DNA of 64,000 nucleotides from contig CAWIVH010000015.1 in NCBI GenBank assembly GCA_963839475.1, forward strand, positions 372,001 through 436,000, given 5' to 3'. Source of the stretch: CAWIVH01 sp963839475. GTDB taxonomy: Bacteria; Acidobacteriota; UBA6911. A program made the position numbers and the translations under genes. The notes beneath the pieces are model-generated. The model did not search any database and had not been told where the DNA came from. It saw nothing but the letters and a program-made list of their open reading frames with translations. Shown here piece by piece: positions 17,186 to 26,787 of this stretch (position 1 is its first letter; each line of letters begins with the position of its first letter).

Positions 17186-19468
17186 ATGAATCCGCACAGC
17201 AAGAACAGATTGTCCACTGCTAAGAATTCCGCCCGGGTCCGACGCTATGTCCTGGTTGGGCTGTTTGCCCTTTTGGTGGTGGGCCTGGTGGTCGTGCAGC
17301 TCTTCCTGCACCAGACCTCGGTCGGCAGTTCCAAATTCGTTCGCTGGTCTTTCATCCTTTACGCCGGCACGGTCCTGGTAGGATTGGCGCTTCTTGTCCT
17401 GGCAGCGGTGCTGGGACGAAACCTGATCAAGCTTTTTTTCGAGCGCCGCAGCGGCCAGGTGGGCAGCCGGTTTAAAACCAAGCTTGTGAGCATTTCGGTG
17501 GTTTTGTCGCTTCTGCCTGCGCTTCTGCTTTTTTTTATTGCGCGGGGCTTGGTTAACATTTCGATTGAACAATGGTTCAGCGCTCCGGCAGGGCAGCTGC
17601 TCGAGAACAGCAAGTCGATCGCGGACCAATATTATGAAGAGACCCACGAGCGAGCGCGTCATTTTGCCGAGCGGATCGCCCTTTCGCTCGGCGGATCCAC
17701 CGGCGAGCCTCTCGATCTTGGTCCCTCAACTGCGCGAAAACTGGCCATTTTACGGCTGGACTACGCTCTCGATTCGCTCCGGGTTTACGACGATCACGGC
17801 GTTCAACTGCTGGAGCTCGGGCGGCCTGTTTTCAACCTGGAACAGAGGGGCGACGCGCGGACTTTGGTAGGCTTGGCACTCAAGGGCCAGGTTGGTTCGC
17901 GCGTAGGCGGCATAAGGAACGACGCCCTCAAGGAAGTGCTCTGGGCAGCTTCGCCCATTCGTGCGGGGGATGGGCGTGTGATGGGAGTGATCCTGACCGA
18001 TACGCTCATCGTCCCGAGCGTCCACTTCAAAGCCGCGTCGGTGCTCGAAGGTTATACGGCATACCAGCAATTACAGCAGGAAAGGGCGAAGATCCGCTAC
18101 AACCTGATCCTGATCCTGGCCCTCGCTACGCTTCTGATCGTCTTTGCTTTTTCCTGGTTTGCCATGTACCTGGCCAAGCGGATCACGGTGCCCATTCAGG
18201 CTCTCGCCGAGGGGGCGGCTTCGGTGGCGATGGGGAACCTGGACTACCGCGTCGAATGCGAGGCCTTCGACGAGCTCGACAGCCTCGTCCGCTCCTTCAA
18301 CCGGATGACGGCAGATCTCCAGGAAAACAAGTCTCGCATCGAAGCCGCCCAGGAGGATCTCCGCAGGAGTAACGAGGAAAGCGATGTGCGGAGGCGGTAT
18401 ATCGAGACCATCCTCCAGAGTATCGCCACAGGGGTTCTGTCCCTGGACTCGAACTACAGAATTCGCACCATAAACCGGGCGGCCTACCAAATCCTTCAAA
18501 TTCAGGGGCCTGTCGTTGGCCAGTCGCTGGAAGATGTGGTGCAGGGTAGCGCGAGCGAAACTCTCCGCCTGCTTCTGCAAAAGTCCGCAGTGCTCGGGCC
18601 GGTCGTGCGCAACATCGATCTGGCGCTGCCAGGCAACCGACTTCAGTTGGCGACCACGGTGATGGCGCTGCTGGATGCCGCCGGGCAGCAGACGGGCTGG
18701 GTGGTGGTGCTCGACGACGTCACGGAGCTTCTCAAGATGGAAAAGCTCTCGGCCTGGCGCGAAGTGGCCCGGCGCCTGGCGCACGAAATCAAAAATCCGC
18801 TGACGCCCATCCAGCTTTCAGCCGAACGGCTCCTGCGCCGCTTTAAGCAGCTCCTTCCGGGCGAGGATGCGACTCCGATCTACCTGGGCGAGTGGAAGGA
18901 GGCCTTCGCCAGCTACGACAGCCTCCTGGAAGAGTGCGTCCGCACCATCACACAGGAGGCTGATTCGCTCAAGTCGCTGGTCGATGAATTCTCCAGATTT
19001 GCCAGGCTTCCGGAGGTGCGTCTGGCCGACGCCGACCTGCATTCGATACTCTCCAATGCTGTGAGCCTGTACGCCGGACGAGTGCCGGATGTCCGGATCG
19101 AGAAGGATTTCGGCCAGGATATTCCGACCCTGCAGCTCGATGCCGACCAGATGAAGAGAGTTTTCGTCAACCTGTTCGACAACGCCCTGGAAGCCATGTC
19201 GGACAGCGCCGGCGCCAAGGTGCTCAAGATCCGGACTCTCCGCAACCGCAACCAGAGGTCGGTTAAGATTGAAATCAGCGACACGGGACGTGGATTTCCC
19301 AAAGAATACCAGGACAGCCTTTTTCTTCCTTATTTCTCAACTCGCAATGGCGGCACGGGACTCGGTCTGGCGATTGTGCGCCAGATCATCTCAGACCATC
19401 ATGGCTACGTCCGCGCCGAACCCAATGAGCCGCTTGGCACCACCATTATCATTGACCTTCCTATGTAA
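17186..19468 (+). CDS. ntrY: NtrY-type membrane sensor histidine kinase
   Basis: This 760-residue sensor has the NtrY architecture. Three N-terminal hydrophobic segments (about residues 20-125) precede an extracytoplasmic sensor region, another helix (about 295-320), a HAMP domain (KRITVPIQALAEGAASVAMGN), a PAS domain with ETILQSIATGVLSLDSNYRI, the H-box RRLAHEIKNPLTPIQLSAER, and a HATPase domain with N-box NLFDNALEAM, G1 DTGRGFPKE and G2 GGTGLGLAIV. The family autophosphorylates and passes phosphate to NtrX; in proteobacteria it affects nitrogen metabolism, redox and envelope functions. The sigma-54 regulator gene lies 89 bases downstream. Confidence 0.88.
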   Translation: MNPHSKNRLSTAKNSARVRRYVLVGLFALLVVGLVVVQLFLHQTSVGSSKFVRWSFILYAGTVLVGLALLVLAAVLGRNLIKLFFERRSGQVGSRFKTKLVSISVVLSLLPALLLFFIARGLVNISIEQWFSAPAGQLLENSKSIADQYYEETHERARHFAERIALSLGGSTGEPLDLGPSTARKLAILRLDYALDSLRVYDDHGVQLLELGRPVFNLEQRGDARTLVGLALKGQVGSRVGGIRNDALKEVLWAASPIRAGDGRVMGVILTDTLIVPSVHFKAASVLEGYTAYQQLQQERAKIRYNLILILALATLLIVFAFSWFAMYLAKRITVPIQALAEGAASVAMGNLDYRVECEAFDELDSLVRSFNRMTADLQENKSRIEAAQEDLRRSNEESDVRRRYIETILQSIATGVLSLDSNYRIRTINRAAYQILQIQGPVVGQSLEDVVQGSASETLRLLLQKSAVLGPVVRNIDLALPGNRLQLATTVMALLDAAGQQTGWVVVLDDVTELLKMEKLSAWREVARRLAHEIKNPLTPIQLSAERLLRRFKQLLPGEDATPIYLGEWKEAFASYDSLLEECVRTITQEADSLKSLVDEFSRFARLPEVRLADADLHSILSNAVSLYAGRVPDVRIEKDFGQDIPTLQLDADQMKRVFVNLFDNALEAMSDSAGAKVLKIRTLRNRNQRSVKIEISDTGRGFPKEYQDSLFLPYFSTRNGGTGLGLAIVRQIISDHHGYVRAEPNEPLGTTIIIDLPM

Positions 19469-19557
19469 GAAATCGTGTTCCGGGTCAGGAACCGCCTCTT
19501 CCCCGCCCGGGCGGATGAGGATGACTGTCAGCTCCGCCTGTACTACAATGATGCACC

Positions 19558-20943
19558 ATGAGCAAACCCGCGATTCTGGTTGTGGATGATGAAAAAGGCG
19601 TCGTGAGTTCCGTTATCGGGATCCTCAGTGATGTGGGATTCGACGCGGAAGGCGTTTACACCGGCGAAGAATGCATCGCCGCGCTCGGCAAAAAAGAATT
19701 CGCGGTCATCCTCCTGGATATCTGGCTGCCCGGCATGGACGGGATCCAGGCGCTGGAACAAATTCGGAAGATTTCGCCCCTCACCAGCGTGATCATAATT
19801 TCCGGTCATGCATCGATCGAGACCGCAGTCAAAGCCACCAAACTGGGCGCCTTCGATTTCGTCGAGAAACCGCTATCCACCGATAAAACCCTCCTCGTGG
19901 TCAAAAACGCTCTGCATCAATTCCAGCTGCAGCAGGAAAACCGCCACCTGCGCGAGCAGATCCAGCAGAATTACGTCATGATCGGCGATTCGGTCCCGAT
20001 GCAGGCGCTTCGCCAGCAGATCGAGTTTGCTGCGCCGACGAACGGACGTGTACTGATTTACGGGGAAAACGGGACGGGGAAGGAACTGGTGGCGCATCTC
20101 CTCCATCTGCGCAGCAACAGGCGAGATTATCCTTTTATCGAAATGAATTGCGCGGCGATCCCCGAGGAATTGATCGAGAGCGAGTTGTTCGGACATATGA
20201 AAGGATCATTCACGGGCGCTTCCGAGGATAAGGAGGGCAAGTTCTCCCAGGCCGACGGCGGGACGCTTTTCCTGGATGAAGTCGGAGACATGAGCCCGAA
20301 AACGCAAGCCAAGGTTCTGCGCGTCCTGGAAGAGCAACGATTCACGCCGGTCGGCGGTAACGCATCCCTGAAAGTGGATGTTCGAGTCATTGCGTCGACC
20401 AACAAGATCCTCGAAAAGGAAATCGAACAAGGCAACTTCCGCGAAGACCTCTATTACCGTCTCAACGTAATCCCATTCCAGATCCCGCCCCTTCGCGAAC
20501 GGAAGGAGGACATCGCTGCGCTTACCCGCTATTTCCTGGATGATTTCGGCCAGAAATACGGGCGCAAGCCCCCGACGCTGACCTCGAAGGCGATGGAGGT
20601 GCTCGAAGCCTATCCGTGGCCCGGCAACGTACGCGAACTGCGAAACATTATGGAGAGATTCATCATCATGTATCCCCACCGCCGGATCGACGTCTTTGAC
20701 CTGCCCGAATCGATTTTGCGGCGCACCGTCCTCAATACAGCCGAGCCGGACGAGGCTTCCTCGCTCCAAATGGCGCGCGAAAAATTCGAGCGCGGATTTA
20801 TCCTGCAGAAACTTGCCGAAAATAAGGGAAATGTCAGCCGCGCGGCCCAATCCATGGAAATAGAGCGAAGCAATCTTTACCGCAAGATGCGGCAGCTCGG
20901 TATACCCTATTTGGGTCGTGAAAACGGCGAATCCGAGCAATGA
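19558..20943 (+). CDS. ntrX: NtrX-type sigma-54-dependent response regulator
   Basis: This 461-residue regulator has three domains. The receiver has acidic pocket residues near D10-D11, the phospho-acceptor D54 in ILLDIWLPGMDG, and the Lys in EKPLS. The AAA+ domain has Walker A GENGTGKE, the sigma-54 loop GSFTGA, Walker B TLFLDEVGD and an Arg-finger region RLNVIPFQIPPLRERKED. A C-terminal Fis-type helix-turn-helix contains SRAAQSMEIERSNLYRKMRQ. It would activate promoters used by RpoN when phosphorylated by the upstream kinase. The loop reads GSFTGA rather than the classical GAFTGA. The gene end overlaps a long upstream frame of the TolC gene, but the likely TolC start is well downstream. Confidence 0.9.
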   Translation: MSKPAILVVDDEKGVVSSVIGILSDVGFDAEGVYTGEECIAALGKKEFAVILLDIWLPGMDGIQALEQIRKISPLTSVIIISGHASIETAVKATKLGAFDFVEKPLSTDKTLLVVKNALHQFQLQQENRHLREQIQQNYVMIGDSVPMQALRQQIEFAAPTNGRVLIYGENGTGKELVAHLLHLRSNRRDYPFIEMNCAAIPEELIESELFGHMKGSFTGASEDKEGKFSQADGGTLFLDEVGDMSPKTQAKVLRVLEEQRFTPVGGNASLKVDVRVIASTNKILEKEIEQGNFREDLYYRLNVIPFQIPPLRERKEDIAALTRYFLDDFGQKYGRKPPTLTSKAMEVLEAYPWPGNVRELRNIMERFIIMYPHRRIDVFDLPESILRRTVLNTAEPDEASSLQMAREKFERGFILQKLAENKGNVSRAAQSMEIERSNLYRKMRQLGIPYLGRENGESEQ

Positions 20944-21094
20944 CCTATCTCGCGTTTTCGAACCGCGAAGCCCGCAGAGAAATAAAATATATGATCCTCG
21001 GGAACTCAGGGGTTCGATTTGGTTTGCGGGAAAATCCGCTATACTTACAAATCCGTACAATATGGATTTAGCCAATGCAAGCTCAGGAACGGTT

Positions 21095-22816
21095 ATGAGA
21101 CAAAAAAAGCTCCTGCCAAAATGCAATGCGGTCTTTCTCGGTTTTCTCCTGGCGGTACTGCCGGCAAGCGGATTACCTCAGGAGACGAAGGTGGAGCGCC
21201 CGTCCAATCCTCCAAGCAACTTCTTCCAGCGAATGAAGTCGTTCGATTACTCCGTGCCCGAGGTACGCTCTTTCGAGGCGAAGGGCGACGACTCGCTCGA
21301 ATCGATGATCAAGGATGGGAAGCTTCTGCTCCGCGCGGAAGATGCGGTACGGCTGGCGCTGGAAAACAATCTCGATATCAACGTTGAGAGGTACAATCCC
21401 TACTTCAGCCTTTGGGGAGTTGAGAAAGGACGCGCGACCCTGAACTCGACCCTTTCGCTCGGCGCCAATCTCAATCGCAACGCGACACCCTCCACGAGCG
21501 CCTTGCAGGGGAGCGAAACCCTTTTGACCCTCACCAATGATTACAGCGTGGCTTATCACAAGCCCTTCGAAACCGGCCTCGACCTGGATGTGACTTACAG
21601 CACCTTGCGGAACCGGAGTTCGAATTTCTTTACCAGCGTGAACCCTTCCTTCATTCCCACCTTGGGTTTCCAGTTCACCCAGCACCTGCTCAAGGACGGC
21701 GGCAGGATTACGCGCAGCCGTCAGATCAGAATCGCGCGGAACAATCTGAACATTTCGGAAGAGGCATTCGTCGCTCGGACCACGGATATTATTGTTTCCG
21801 TCCTCAACGCCTACTGGGACCTGGTAGGCGCCGACGAAGATATCAAGGTGAAGGAAGCCTCCAAAAAGCTCGCCGAGGTCATACTGGAACAGAACAGGAT
21901 CCAGGCCGAAGTAGGGACCATGGCGCCGCTGGATGTAATACAGGCGGAAGCGGAAGTCGCTGCGCGCACGGAAGCCCTGGTCGTCGCGCGATACGGTAAG
22001 AAAGCCAGCGAAGAGCAGATGAAAAAGCTGATTTCCTCCAGGCTGGACCCCGGATCGATCGAAGCGGGGATCCAGCCTCTGAGCCCACCCGACCCGCCGA
22101 CGAATCCCAAAATGGATGCCAGGCAGGCAATAGAGCGAGCCCTTGAGGCCAGGCCCGAACTCCGGCAACTGGTCCGCGACCAGGAGAACAAAAGAATCCA
22201 GATTGATTTCACTAAAAACCAGCTCAAGCCGTCCCTGGACCTTATTGCCGGGTATTCCCAGAATGGGATCGGCGGCGACCTGGTAGTGAGGGATTATTCC
22301 GGCGGGATTTTCAACGCCCCGATCATCGATTATAAATACGGCGGATTCTGGGACGCCCTGAGTTCCATGTTCAGCGGCAGGTACATCGGATATGTTGCCG
22401 GCATTACACTGCGCATGCCTTTCGGGAATGATGAAGCGAGGGCGAACAGCGCCCAAGCTCAGATCGATTACAGGCAGAATGAAGACCGCCTGCGATCACA
22501 AAAACAAAAGATCGCGCTGGAAGTGCGTCAAGCCTATGACAACCTGGCTATGAACCGGGAGCGCGTCGCCACGGCTCAGGTTACGGTCCGATACCAGGAA
22601 AAGCGGCTGCAAGGCGAACAGGACAAATACGCTCTCGGGGCTACAACGACGCGATTCATTCTCGAAGCGCAGCGCGACCTCAACGATGCCCAAACGCGTC
22701 TGCTCAAAGCCAAAATTGACTGGATCAAGAGTGGGATCGCCCTTGAAAAAGCGACCGGCGATGTTTTCGCGGTACACAACATCGAGGTCCGCAAGGCCCT
22801 GCAACCTTTTAAATGA
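21095..22816 (+). CDS. TolC-family outer-membrane efflux protein
   Basis: I start the gene at MRQKKLLPKCNAVFLGF, preceded by an AGGA ribosome site and followed by a signal peptide ending near LPASGLPQE; this gives about 573 residues. Two repeated coiled-coil halves are visible: ALENNLDINVERYNP and later ALEARPELRQLVRDQ, each followed by a strand and a long helix with the family pattern. The C-terminal part (QAYDNLAMNRERVATAQ, then YALGATTTRFILEAQRDL) is typical of TolC-like trimers. Such proteins form the outer-membrane duct for export systems. No transporter gene adjoins it; the adaptor at 3042-4247 may use it. Confidence 0.87.
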   Translation: MRQKKLLPKCNAVFLGFLLAVLPASGLPQETKVERPSNPPSNFFQRMKSFDYSVPEVRSFEAKGDDSLESMIKDGKLLLRAEDAVRLALENNLDINVERYNPYFSLWGVEKGRATLNSTLSLGANLNRNATPSTSALQGSETLLTLTNDYSVAYHKPFETGLDLDVTYSTLRNRSSNFFTSVNPSFIPTLGFQFTQHLLKDGGRITRSRQIRIARNNLNISEEAFVARTTDIIVSVLNAYWDLVGADEDIKVKEASKKLAEVILEQNRIQAEVGTMAPLDVIQAEAEVAARTEALVVARYGKKASEEQMKKLISSRLDPGSIEAGIQPLSPPDPPTNPKMDARQAIERALEARPELRQLVRDQENKRIQIDFTKNQLKPSLDLIAGYSQNGIGGDLVVRDYSGGIFNAPIIDYKYGGFWDALSSMFSGRYIGYVAGITLRMPFGNDEARANSAQAQIDYRQNEDRLRSQKQKIALEVRQAYDNLAMNRERVATAQVTVRYQEKRLQGEQDKYALGATTTRFILEAQRDLNDAQTRLLKAKIDWIKSGIALEKATGDVFAVHNIEVRKALQPFK

Positions 22817-22840
22817 AAAGCTGAAAAAGGAGGACTGTTT

Positions 22841-23323
22841 ATGAGCGACCAGCCGTCTCAGCCTGTGCCGGCCCCCAAAATGAAGTACAAATCCTTTTCC
22901 TATCACACGAGCCTGGAATGGGTTGGAGGCCGAGCCGGAATTCTGGGTTCCGAAGGCAAGCCGTCCATGCGCGCTGCCAGCCCGCCCGAGTTCAAGGGCG
23001 AGGCCGGAGTGTGGTCGCCGGAGGATCTCTTTGTTGCTTCTGTGAACGTATGCACGATGGCTACCTTCGCAGCTTTCGTCGAACGCAACAAACTCCCGGT
23101 CGTCTCTTATTCCTGCTCGGCCGAGGGTACGATTGAGTTTGTGGATTCTGGCTACCGTTTTACCAGGATTGTGCTGCGGCCGAAGATCGTGCTGCAAACC
23201 GCCGAAGCGGTCCCATTGGCGGAGAAGACCATACACGATGCACACCGGAGCTGCATCGTCTCGAGGTCGATTGCCACCCAAGTTGACCTGGTACCGGTCC
23301 TATCGGTTCAGTCTTCAGCCTAG
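22841..23323 (+). CDS. OsmC-family redox protein
   Basis: The 160-residue protein has the two cysteines expected of OsmC/Ohr peroxidases: C71 in VNVCTMATF and C138 in HRSCIVSRS. The family reduces organic or fatty-acid hydroperoxides in the cytoplasm. SPEDLFVASV, a common OsmC motif, precedes the first Cys. A strong ribosome site (AGGAGG) lies before the ATG. The gene ends four bases before the trmFO start, so the two are probably co-transcribed. Confidence 0.88.
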   Translation: MSDQPSQPVPAPKMKYKSFSYHTSLEWVGGRAGILGSEGKPSMRAASPPEFKGEAGVWSPEDLFVASVNVCTMATFAAFVERNKLPVVSYSCSAEGTIEFVDSGYRFTRIVLRPKIVLQTAEAVPLAEKTIHDAHRSCIVSRSIATQVDLVPVLSVQSSA

Positions 23324-23327
23324 CCCC

Positions 23328-24677
23328 ATGGGAGAAGCGCCGGCTGTAACCATTATCGGCGGCGGTCTGGCGGGAAGCGAAGCTGCCTGGCAGGCAGCTT
23401 CGCGCGGGCACCGGGTGCAGCTCTTCGAGATGCGCCCCGGCTTCTCCACTCCGGCGCACAAAACCGCGCTGCTGGGGGAGCTCGTATGCAGCAACTCGCT
23501 GAAATCGGAATTGCCTGGGACGGCTCCATTCCTCCTCAAGGAAGAGCTCCGTTCTTTAGGGAGCCTGCTCATGAGGGTGGCCGACGAAGTGAAGATACCC
23601 GCGGGTCACGCCCTTGCCGTCGATCGCGAAGAGTTCTCGCGTCGATTGACGGAGGAAATTTCGCGGCATCCCAATATCCGGGTGTTTCGGGAGGAGGTGC
23701 GCGCGCTGCCCCCGGAAGGCATTACGGTCGTTGCCTCCGGCCCCCTGACGTCAAAAGCTCTTGCAGATTCCATTGCCGGATTCACCGGGTCGGGCCAGCT
23801 CTATTTTTACGATGCGATTTCCCCCATCGTCGACGCGACCACACTAGATCGCTCCCGGCTTTTTGCGGCTTCGAGATATGGAAAAGGCGGCGAGGATTAC
23901 CTGAATGCGCCCATGACGAAGGAGGAGTATGGGGGCTTCTATGCAGCCTTGATCTCGGCTGAATCCGTTCCCTTGCACGAGTTTGAGCAGGCGGTCTATT
24001 TCGAGGGGTGCCTTCCCATCGAGGAGCTCGCGAGGCGCGGAGTCGACACCCTTCGCTTCGGGCCGATGAAGCCGGTCGGCCTCACCGATCCACGGACAGG
24101 ACGAAGGCCATATGCGGCGGTTCAGCTGCGCCTGGAGAACCGCATGGCGGACAGTTACAACCTCGTTGGATTTCAGAATCATCTGCGTTTTCCGGAGCAG
24201 GCCAGGGTGTTCAGAATGATTCCCGGTCTGGAAAACGCCCAGTTTTTGCGCTTCGGGCAGATTCACCGGAATACCTTCATCCAGTCTCCCCGCATACTCC
24301 TGCCCACGCTGCAAACACGCAGCCGCGCCACTCTTTTGTTCGCAGGGCAGATCTGTGGCGTGGAAGGATATGTGGAATCCATAGCCACGGGCCTATTGGC
24401 TGGCCTCAACGCTGCTCGCCTTGCTGAAGGCCTGGGCGCGGTGTTTCCGCCGCGTTCCACTGCTTGTGGCAGCCTGGTGGAGTATATAGCCCATGCCGAT
24501 CCGGCTCATTTCCAGCCGGCCAACATCAGCTTCGGGCTCTTGCCCGAAGCACCGCCAGAGTTGAAAATGAAGGTAAGAGACCGCAAAGAACGGCATGCGA
24601 TCCAGGTGCGGGACGCGCTTGCCGTGATGACGAAGTGGTCTGCCGAGGCAGTGGTCGACCGGCTGGGAACATCCTGA
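23328..24677 (+). CDS. trmFO: Methylenetetrahydrofolate-dependent tRNA (uracil-54) methyltransferase
   Basis: TrmFO makes ribothymidine at tRNA position 54 using methylenetetrahydrofolate and FAD. The start at MGEAPAVTIIGGGLAGSEAA gives 449 residues, normal for the family, and avoids the upstream overlap with the OsmC gene. FAD motif GGGLAGSEAAW, ELVCSNSLKSE, the cysteine loop YFEGCLPIEELARRG, and GPMKPVGLTDPRTG are all diagnostic; the C-terminal FAD stretch is GQICGVEGYVESIATGLLAG. In many bacteria trmFO precedes xerC; here a molybdopterin oxidoreductase gene lies between them. Confidence 0.95.
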   Translation: MGEAPAVTIIGGGLAGSEAAWQAASRGHRVQLFEMRPGFSTPAHKTALLGELVCSNSLKSELPGTAPFLLKEELRSLGSLLMRVADEVKIPAGHALAVDREEFSRRLTEEISRHPNIRVFREEVRALPPEGITVVASGPLTSKALADSIAGFTGSGQLYFYDAISPIVDATTLDRSRLFAASRYGKGGEDYLNAPMTKEEYGGFYAALISAESVPLHEFEQAVYFEGCLPIEELARRGVDTLRFGPMKPVGLTDPRTGRRPYAAVQLRLENRMADSYNLVGFQNHLRFPEQARVFRMIPGLENAQFLRFGQIHRNTFIQSPRILLPTLQTRSRATLLFAGQICGVEGYVESIATGLLAGLNAARLAEGLGAVFPPRSTACGSLVEYIAHADPAHFQPANISFGLLPEAPPELKMKVRDRKERHAIQVRDALAVMTKWSAEAVVDRLGTS

Positions 24678-24695
24678 ATCCGATAAGGGACGTGT

Positions 24696-26768
24696 ATGCC
24701 AAAGAGAAGCCAAAGTTTTGAAGCGGCCGTGAAACTCCCATCGGTCTGCCCGATGGATTGCCCCGACCGATGCAGCCTTGAAATCGGACTGGATGGTGGT
24801 GAGGTTGCATCCATCAGTGGGAGCCATCTTCATTCGACAACGGCCGGGGTTATCTGCACGAAGGTGAGCCGGTTTGCGCAGCGCTTGTATGGCCCCGATC
24901 GGGTCCTTTACCCGATGCAGCGCATCGGAAAAAAAGGATCCGGCGATTTCGTGCGGATCTCGTGGGAGGACGCAATCCGCGAAATCTCGCGCCGCCTGGA
25001 AAAGGTCCGTGGCACTTACGGCCCGGAGGCCATCCTTCCCTTTGCCTATGGAGGTTCCAACGGCCTGCTGACGCACGAATTCGTCGACGCCTGGTTTTTC
25101 AGAAGGCTGGGCTCTTCGCGGAGCGAGCGCACTTTGTGCGCCGCTTCCACTACCATGGCGCTGGATGCCATCTACGGCCGTATGCCCGGCACGGCGATGG
25201 AAGATTATCCGGAAGCCAGGTTCATCCTCATCTGGGGCGCCAATCCCGTTCACAGCAACATTCACCTGGTGCCGCACCTGAAAGAGGCGCGCCGCCGGGG
25301 AGCCCGAATCGGCCTGGTAGATCCAAGGAGGATGCTTGGACCGGGTCTGGTAGATCTCCACCTTCAGCCCTATCCCGGTACGGATGTCGCAGTAGCGCTG
25401 GCCATGATTCATTTCATGGAGAAGGAGGGGCTCGCAGACCATTCTTTCCTCGAAAAAAGCTCCACCGGGTGGCAGCGATTACTTCAGTACGCGGAGGGCT
25501 TCCCGCTTGAATATGCGGCCAGGATCGCCCGGGTCGAGCCCGAATCTATTGTGCTCCTGGCCCGGGCCTATGCTGAATCCAACCCGGCCGTACTGCGCTG
25601 CGGTTGGGGTCTGGAGCGCAATCGGAACGGACTGGCGGCGGTGGCAGCGGTCCTAGCCATTCCCGCAGTTGCCGGCAAATTCGGAAAATGCGGCGGCGGC
25701 TTCACGCTCAGCAGCAGCAAAGCCTATAAAGTGAATGCCGATGAACTCGCGGGGATCCCGGAGCCTCAAACCCGCAGCATCAATCAAGCGCATCTTGGAC
25801 GGGCCCTTCTCAAGGGGGCTTCGCCTCCGATCCAGGCTCTGTTCGTCTATAACTGCAATCCCGCAGCGACCGTTCCGGACCACAATCGAGTAATCACCGG
25901 CTTGTGCCGCGAAGACCTGTTTACCGTTGTTCTCGAACAGGTGATGACTGACACTGCAATGCATGCCGACATCGTTCTTCCGGCAACGACGTTTCTCGAG
26001 CACCGGGAATTGAGCAAAAGCTATGGTACCTATGCGCTTCAGTATGCCGAGCCCGTGATTTCTCCCCGTGGAGAGGCCAAATCCAACGCAGAGGTTTTCC
26101 AGTTGCTGGGGCGAGCCATGGGCTGGACGGACGGTCCATTTGCCGAGGATGAAGAAGCGCTCCTGAGACGCGCGCTCGATTCCGTCCACGGCCCTTTCGA
26201 AGGGGTTCTGAGCGCCGAAAGGCTCCGTCAGGAACGGATTGCCTATTTTCATTTTCCCGGCCGCCGCCCGGTCCAATTCGAAACGGTTTTCCCGGAAACG
26301 GATGACGGAAAAATTCACCTGTATGCATCCAGCCTCGGAGATGAGCCCTATAAATTCCGCGCGGAGGTTTCCAGCCCCGATTATCCGCTTGCGTTGATTT
26401 CGCCCGCGAGCAACAAGAGCATCAGTTCGACCCTTGCCGAATTCAACCTTCTGGACGTCAAGCTGGAAATGAGCCCCTCAGATGCTGCCGATCGCGGATT
26501 GAAGGATGGCGACGCCGTCCGCATTTTCAACTCCCTGGGAGAGGTGCAGTGCGGCTTGAAGATCGATCCCCGCTTGAAAGTGGGGGTGGCCAGCCTGGCC
26601 AAAGGGATATGGCGGCGAGCCACTCTCAACCATTCCAATGGCAATGCTCTCGTCGCAGACAGCATCACCCCTGTCTCCGGCGGAGCCTGCTACAATGATG
26701 CCCGCGTCCAGGTTGAAAAGCTTCGTGACAGGGTTGCGAGCCACGCTATCCCGGAAGGACGCGGATGA
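24696..26768 (+). CDS. Molybdopterin-dependent oxidoreductase with N-terminal 4Fe-4S site
   Basis: This 690-residue protein belongs to the DMSO-reductase superfamily. The N-terminal cluster site is CPMDCPDRCSLE with a fourth Cys in VICTKV. Then come DRVLYPMQRIGKKGSGDF and ISWEDAIREISRRL, the cofactor-binding segments LIWGANPVHSNIH and GLVDPRRM, the PGTDVAVALAM stretch, and a C-terminal beta-barrel domain (LALISPASNKSISST, VRIFNSLGEVQC). No twin-arginine signal is present, so it should be cytoplasmic. Which oxidation it carries out (formate, sulfoxide, other) cannot be told. It sits between trmFO and xerC, 18 bases after trmFO. Confidence 0.85.
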   Translation: MPKRSQSFEAAVKLPSVCPMDCPDRCSLEIGLDGGEVASISGSHLHSTTAGVICTKVSRFAQRLYGPDRVLYPMQRIGKKGSGDFVRISWEDAIREISRRLEKVRGTYGPEAILPFAYGGSNGLLTHEFVDAWFFRRLGSSRSERTLCAASTTMALDAIYGRMPGTAMEDYPEARFILIWGANPVHSNIHLVPHLKEARRRGARIGLVDPRRMLGPGLVDLHLQPYPGTDVAVALAMIHFMEKEGLADHSFLEKSSTGWQRLLQYAEGFPLEYAARIARVEPESIVLLARAYAESNPAVLRCGWGLERNRNGLAAVAAVLAIPAVAGKFGKCGGGFTLSSSKAYKVNADELAGIPEPQTRSINQAHLGRALLKGASPPIQALFVYNCNPAATVPDHNRVITGLCREDLFTVVLEQVMTDTAMHADIVLPATTFLEHRELSKSYGTYALQYAEPVISPRGEAKSNAEVFQLLGRAMGWTDGPFAEDEEALLRRALDSVHGPFEGVLSAERLRQERIAYFHFPGRRPVQFETVFPETDDGKIHLYASSLGDEPYKFRAEVSSPDYPLALISPASNKSISSTLAEFNLLDVKLEMSPSDAADRGLKDGDAVRIFNSLGEVQCGLKIDPRLKVGVASLAKGIWRRATLNHSNGNALVADSITPVSGGACYNDARVQVEKLRDRVASHAIPEGRG

Positions 26769-26787
26769 ATATGGAATTCACCCAATT

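Noticed and set aside
21173..22456. 427-codon leftward open frame
   Set aside because: It is antisense to the TolC-family gene, a shadow of GC-rich codon use.
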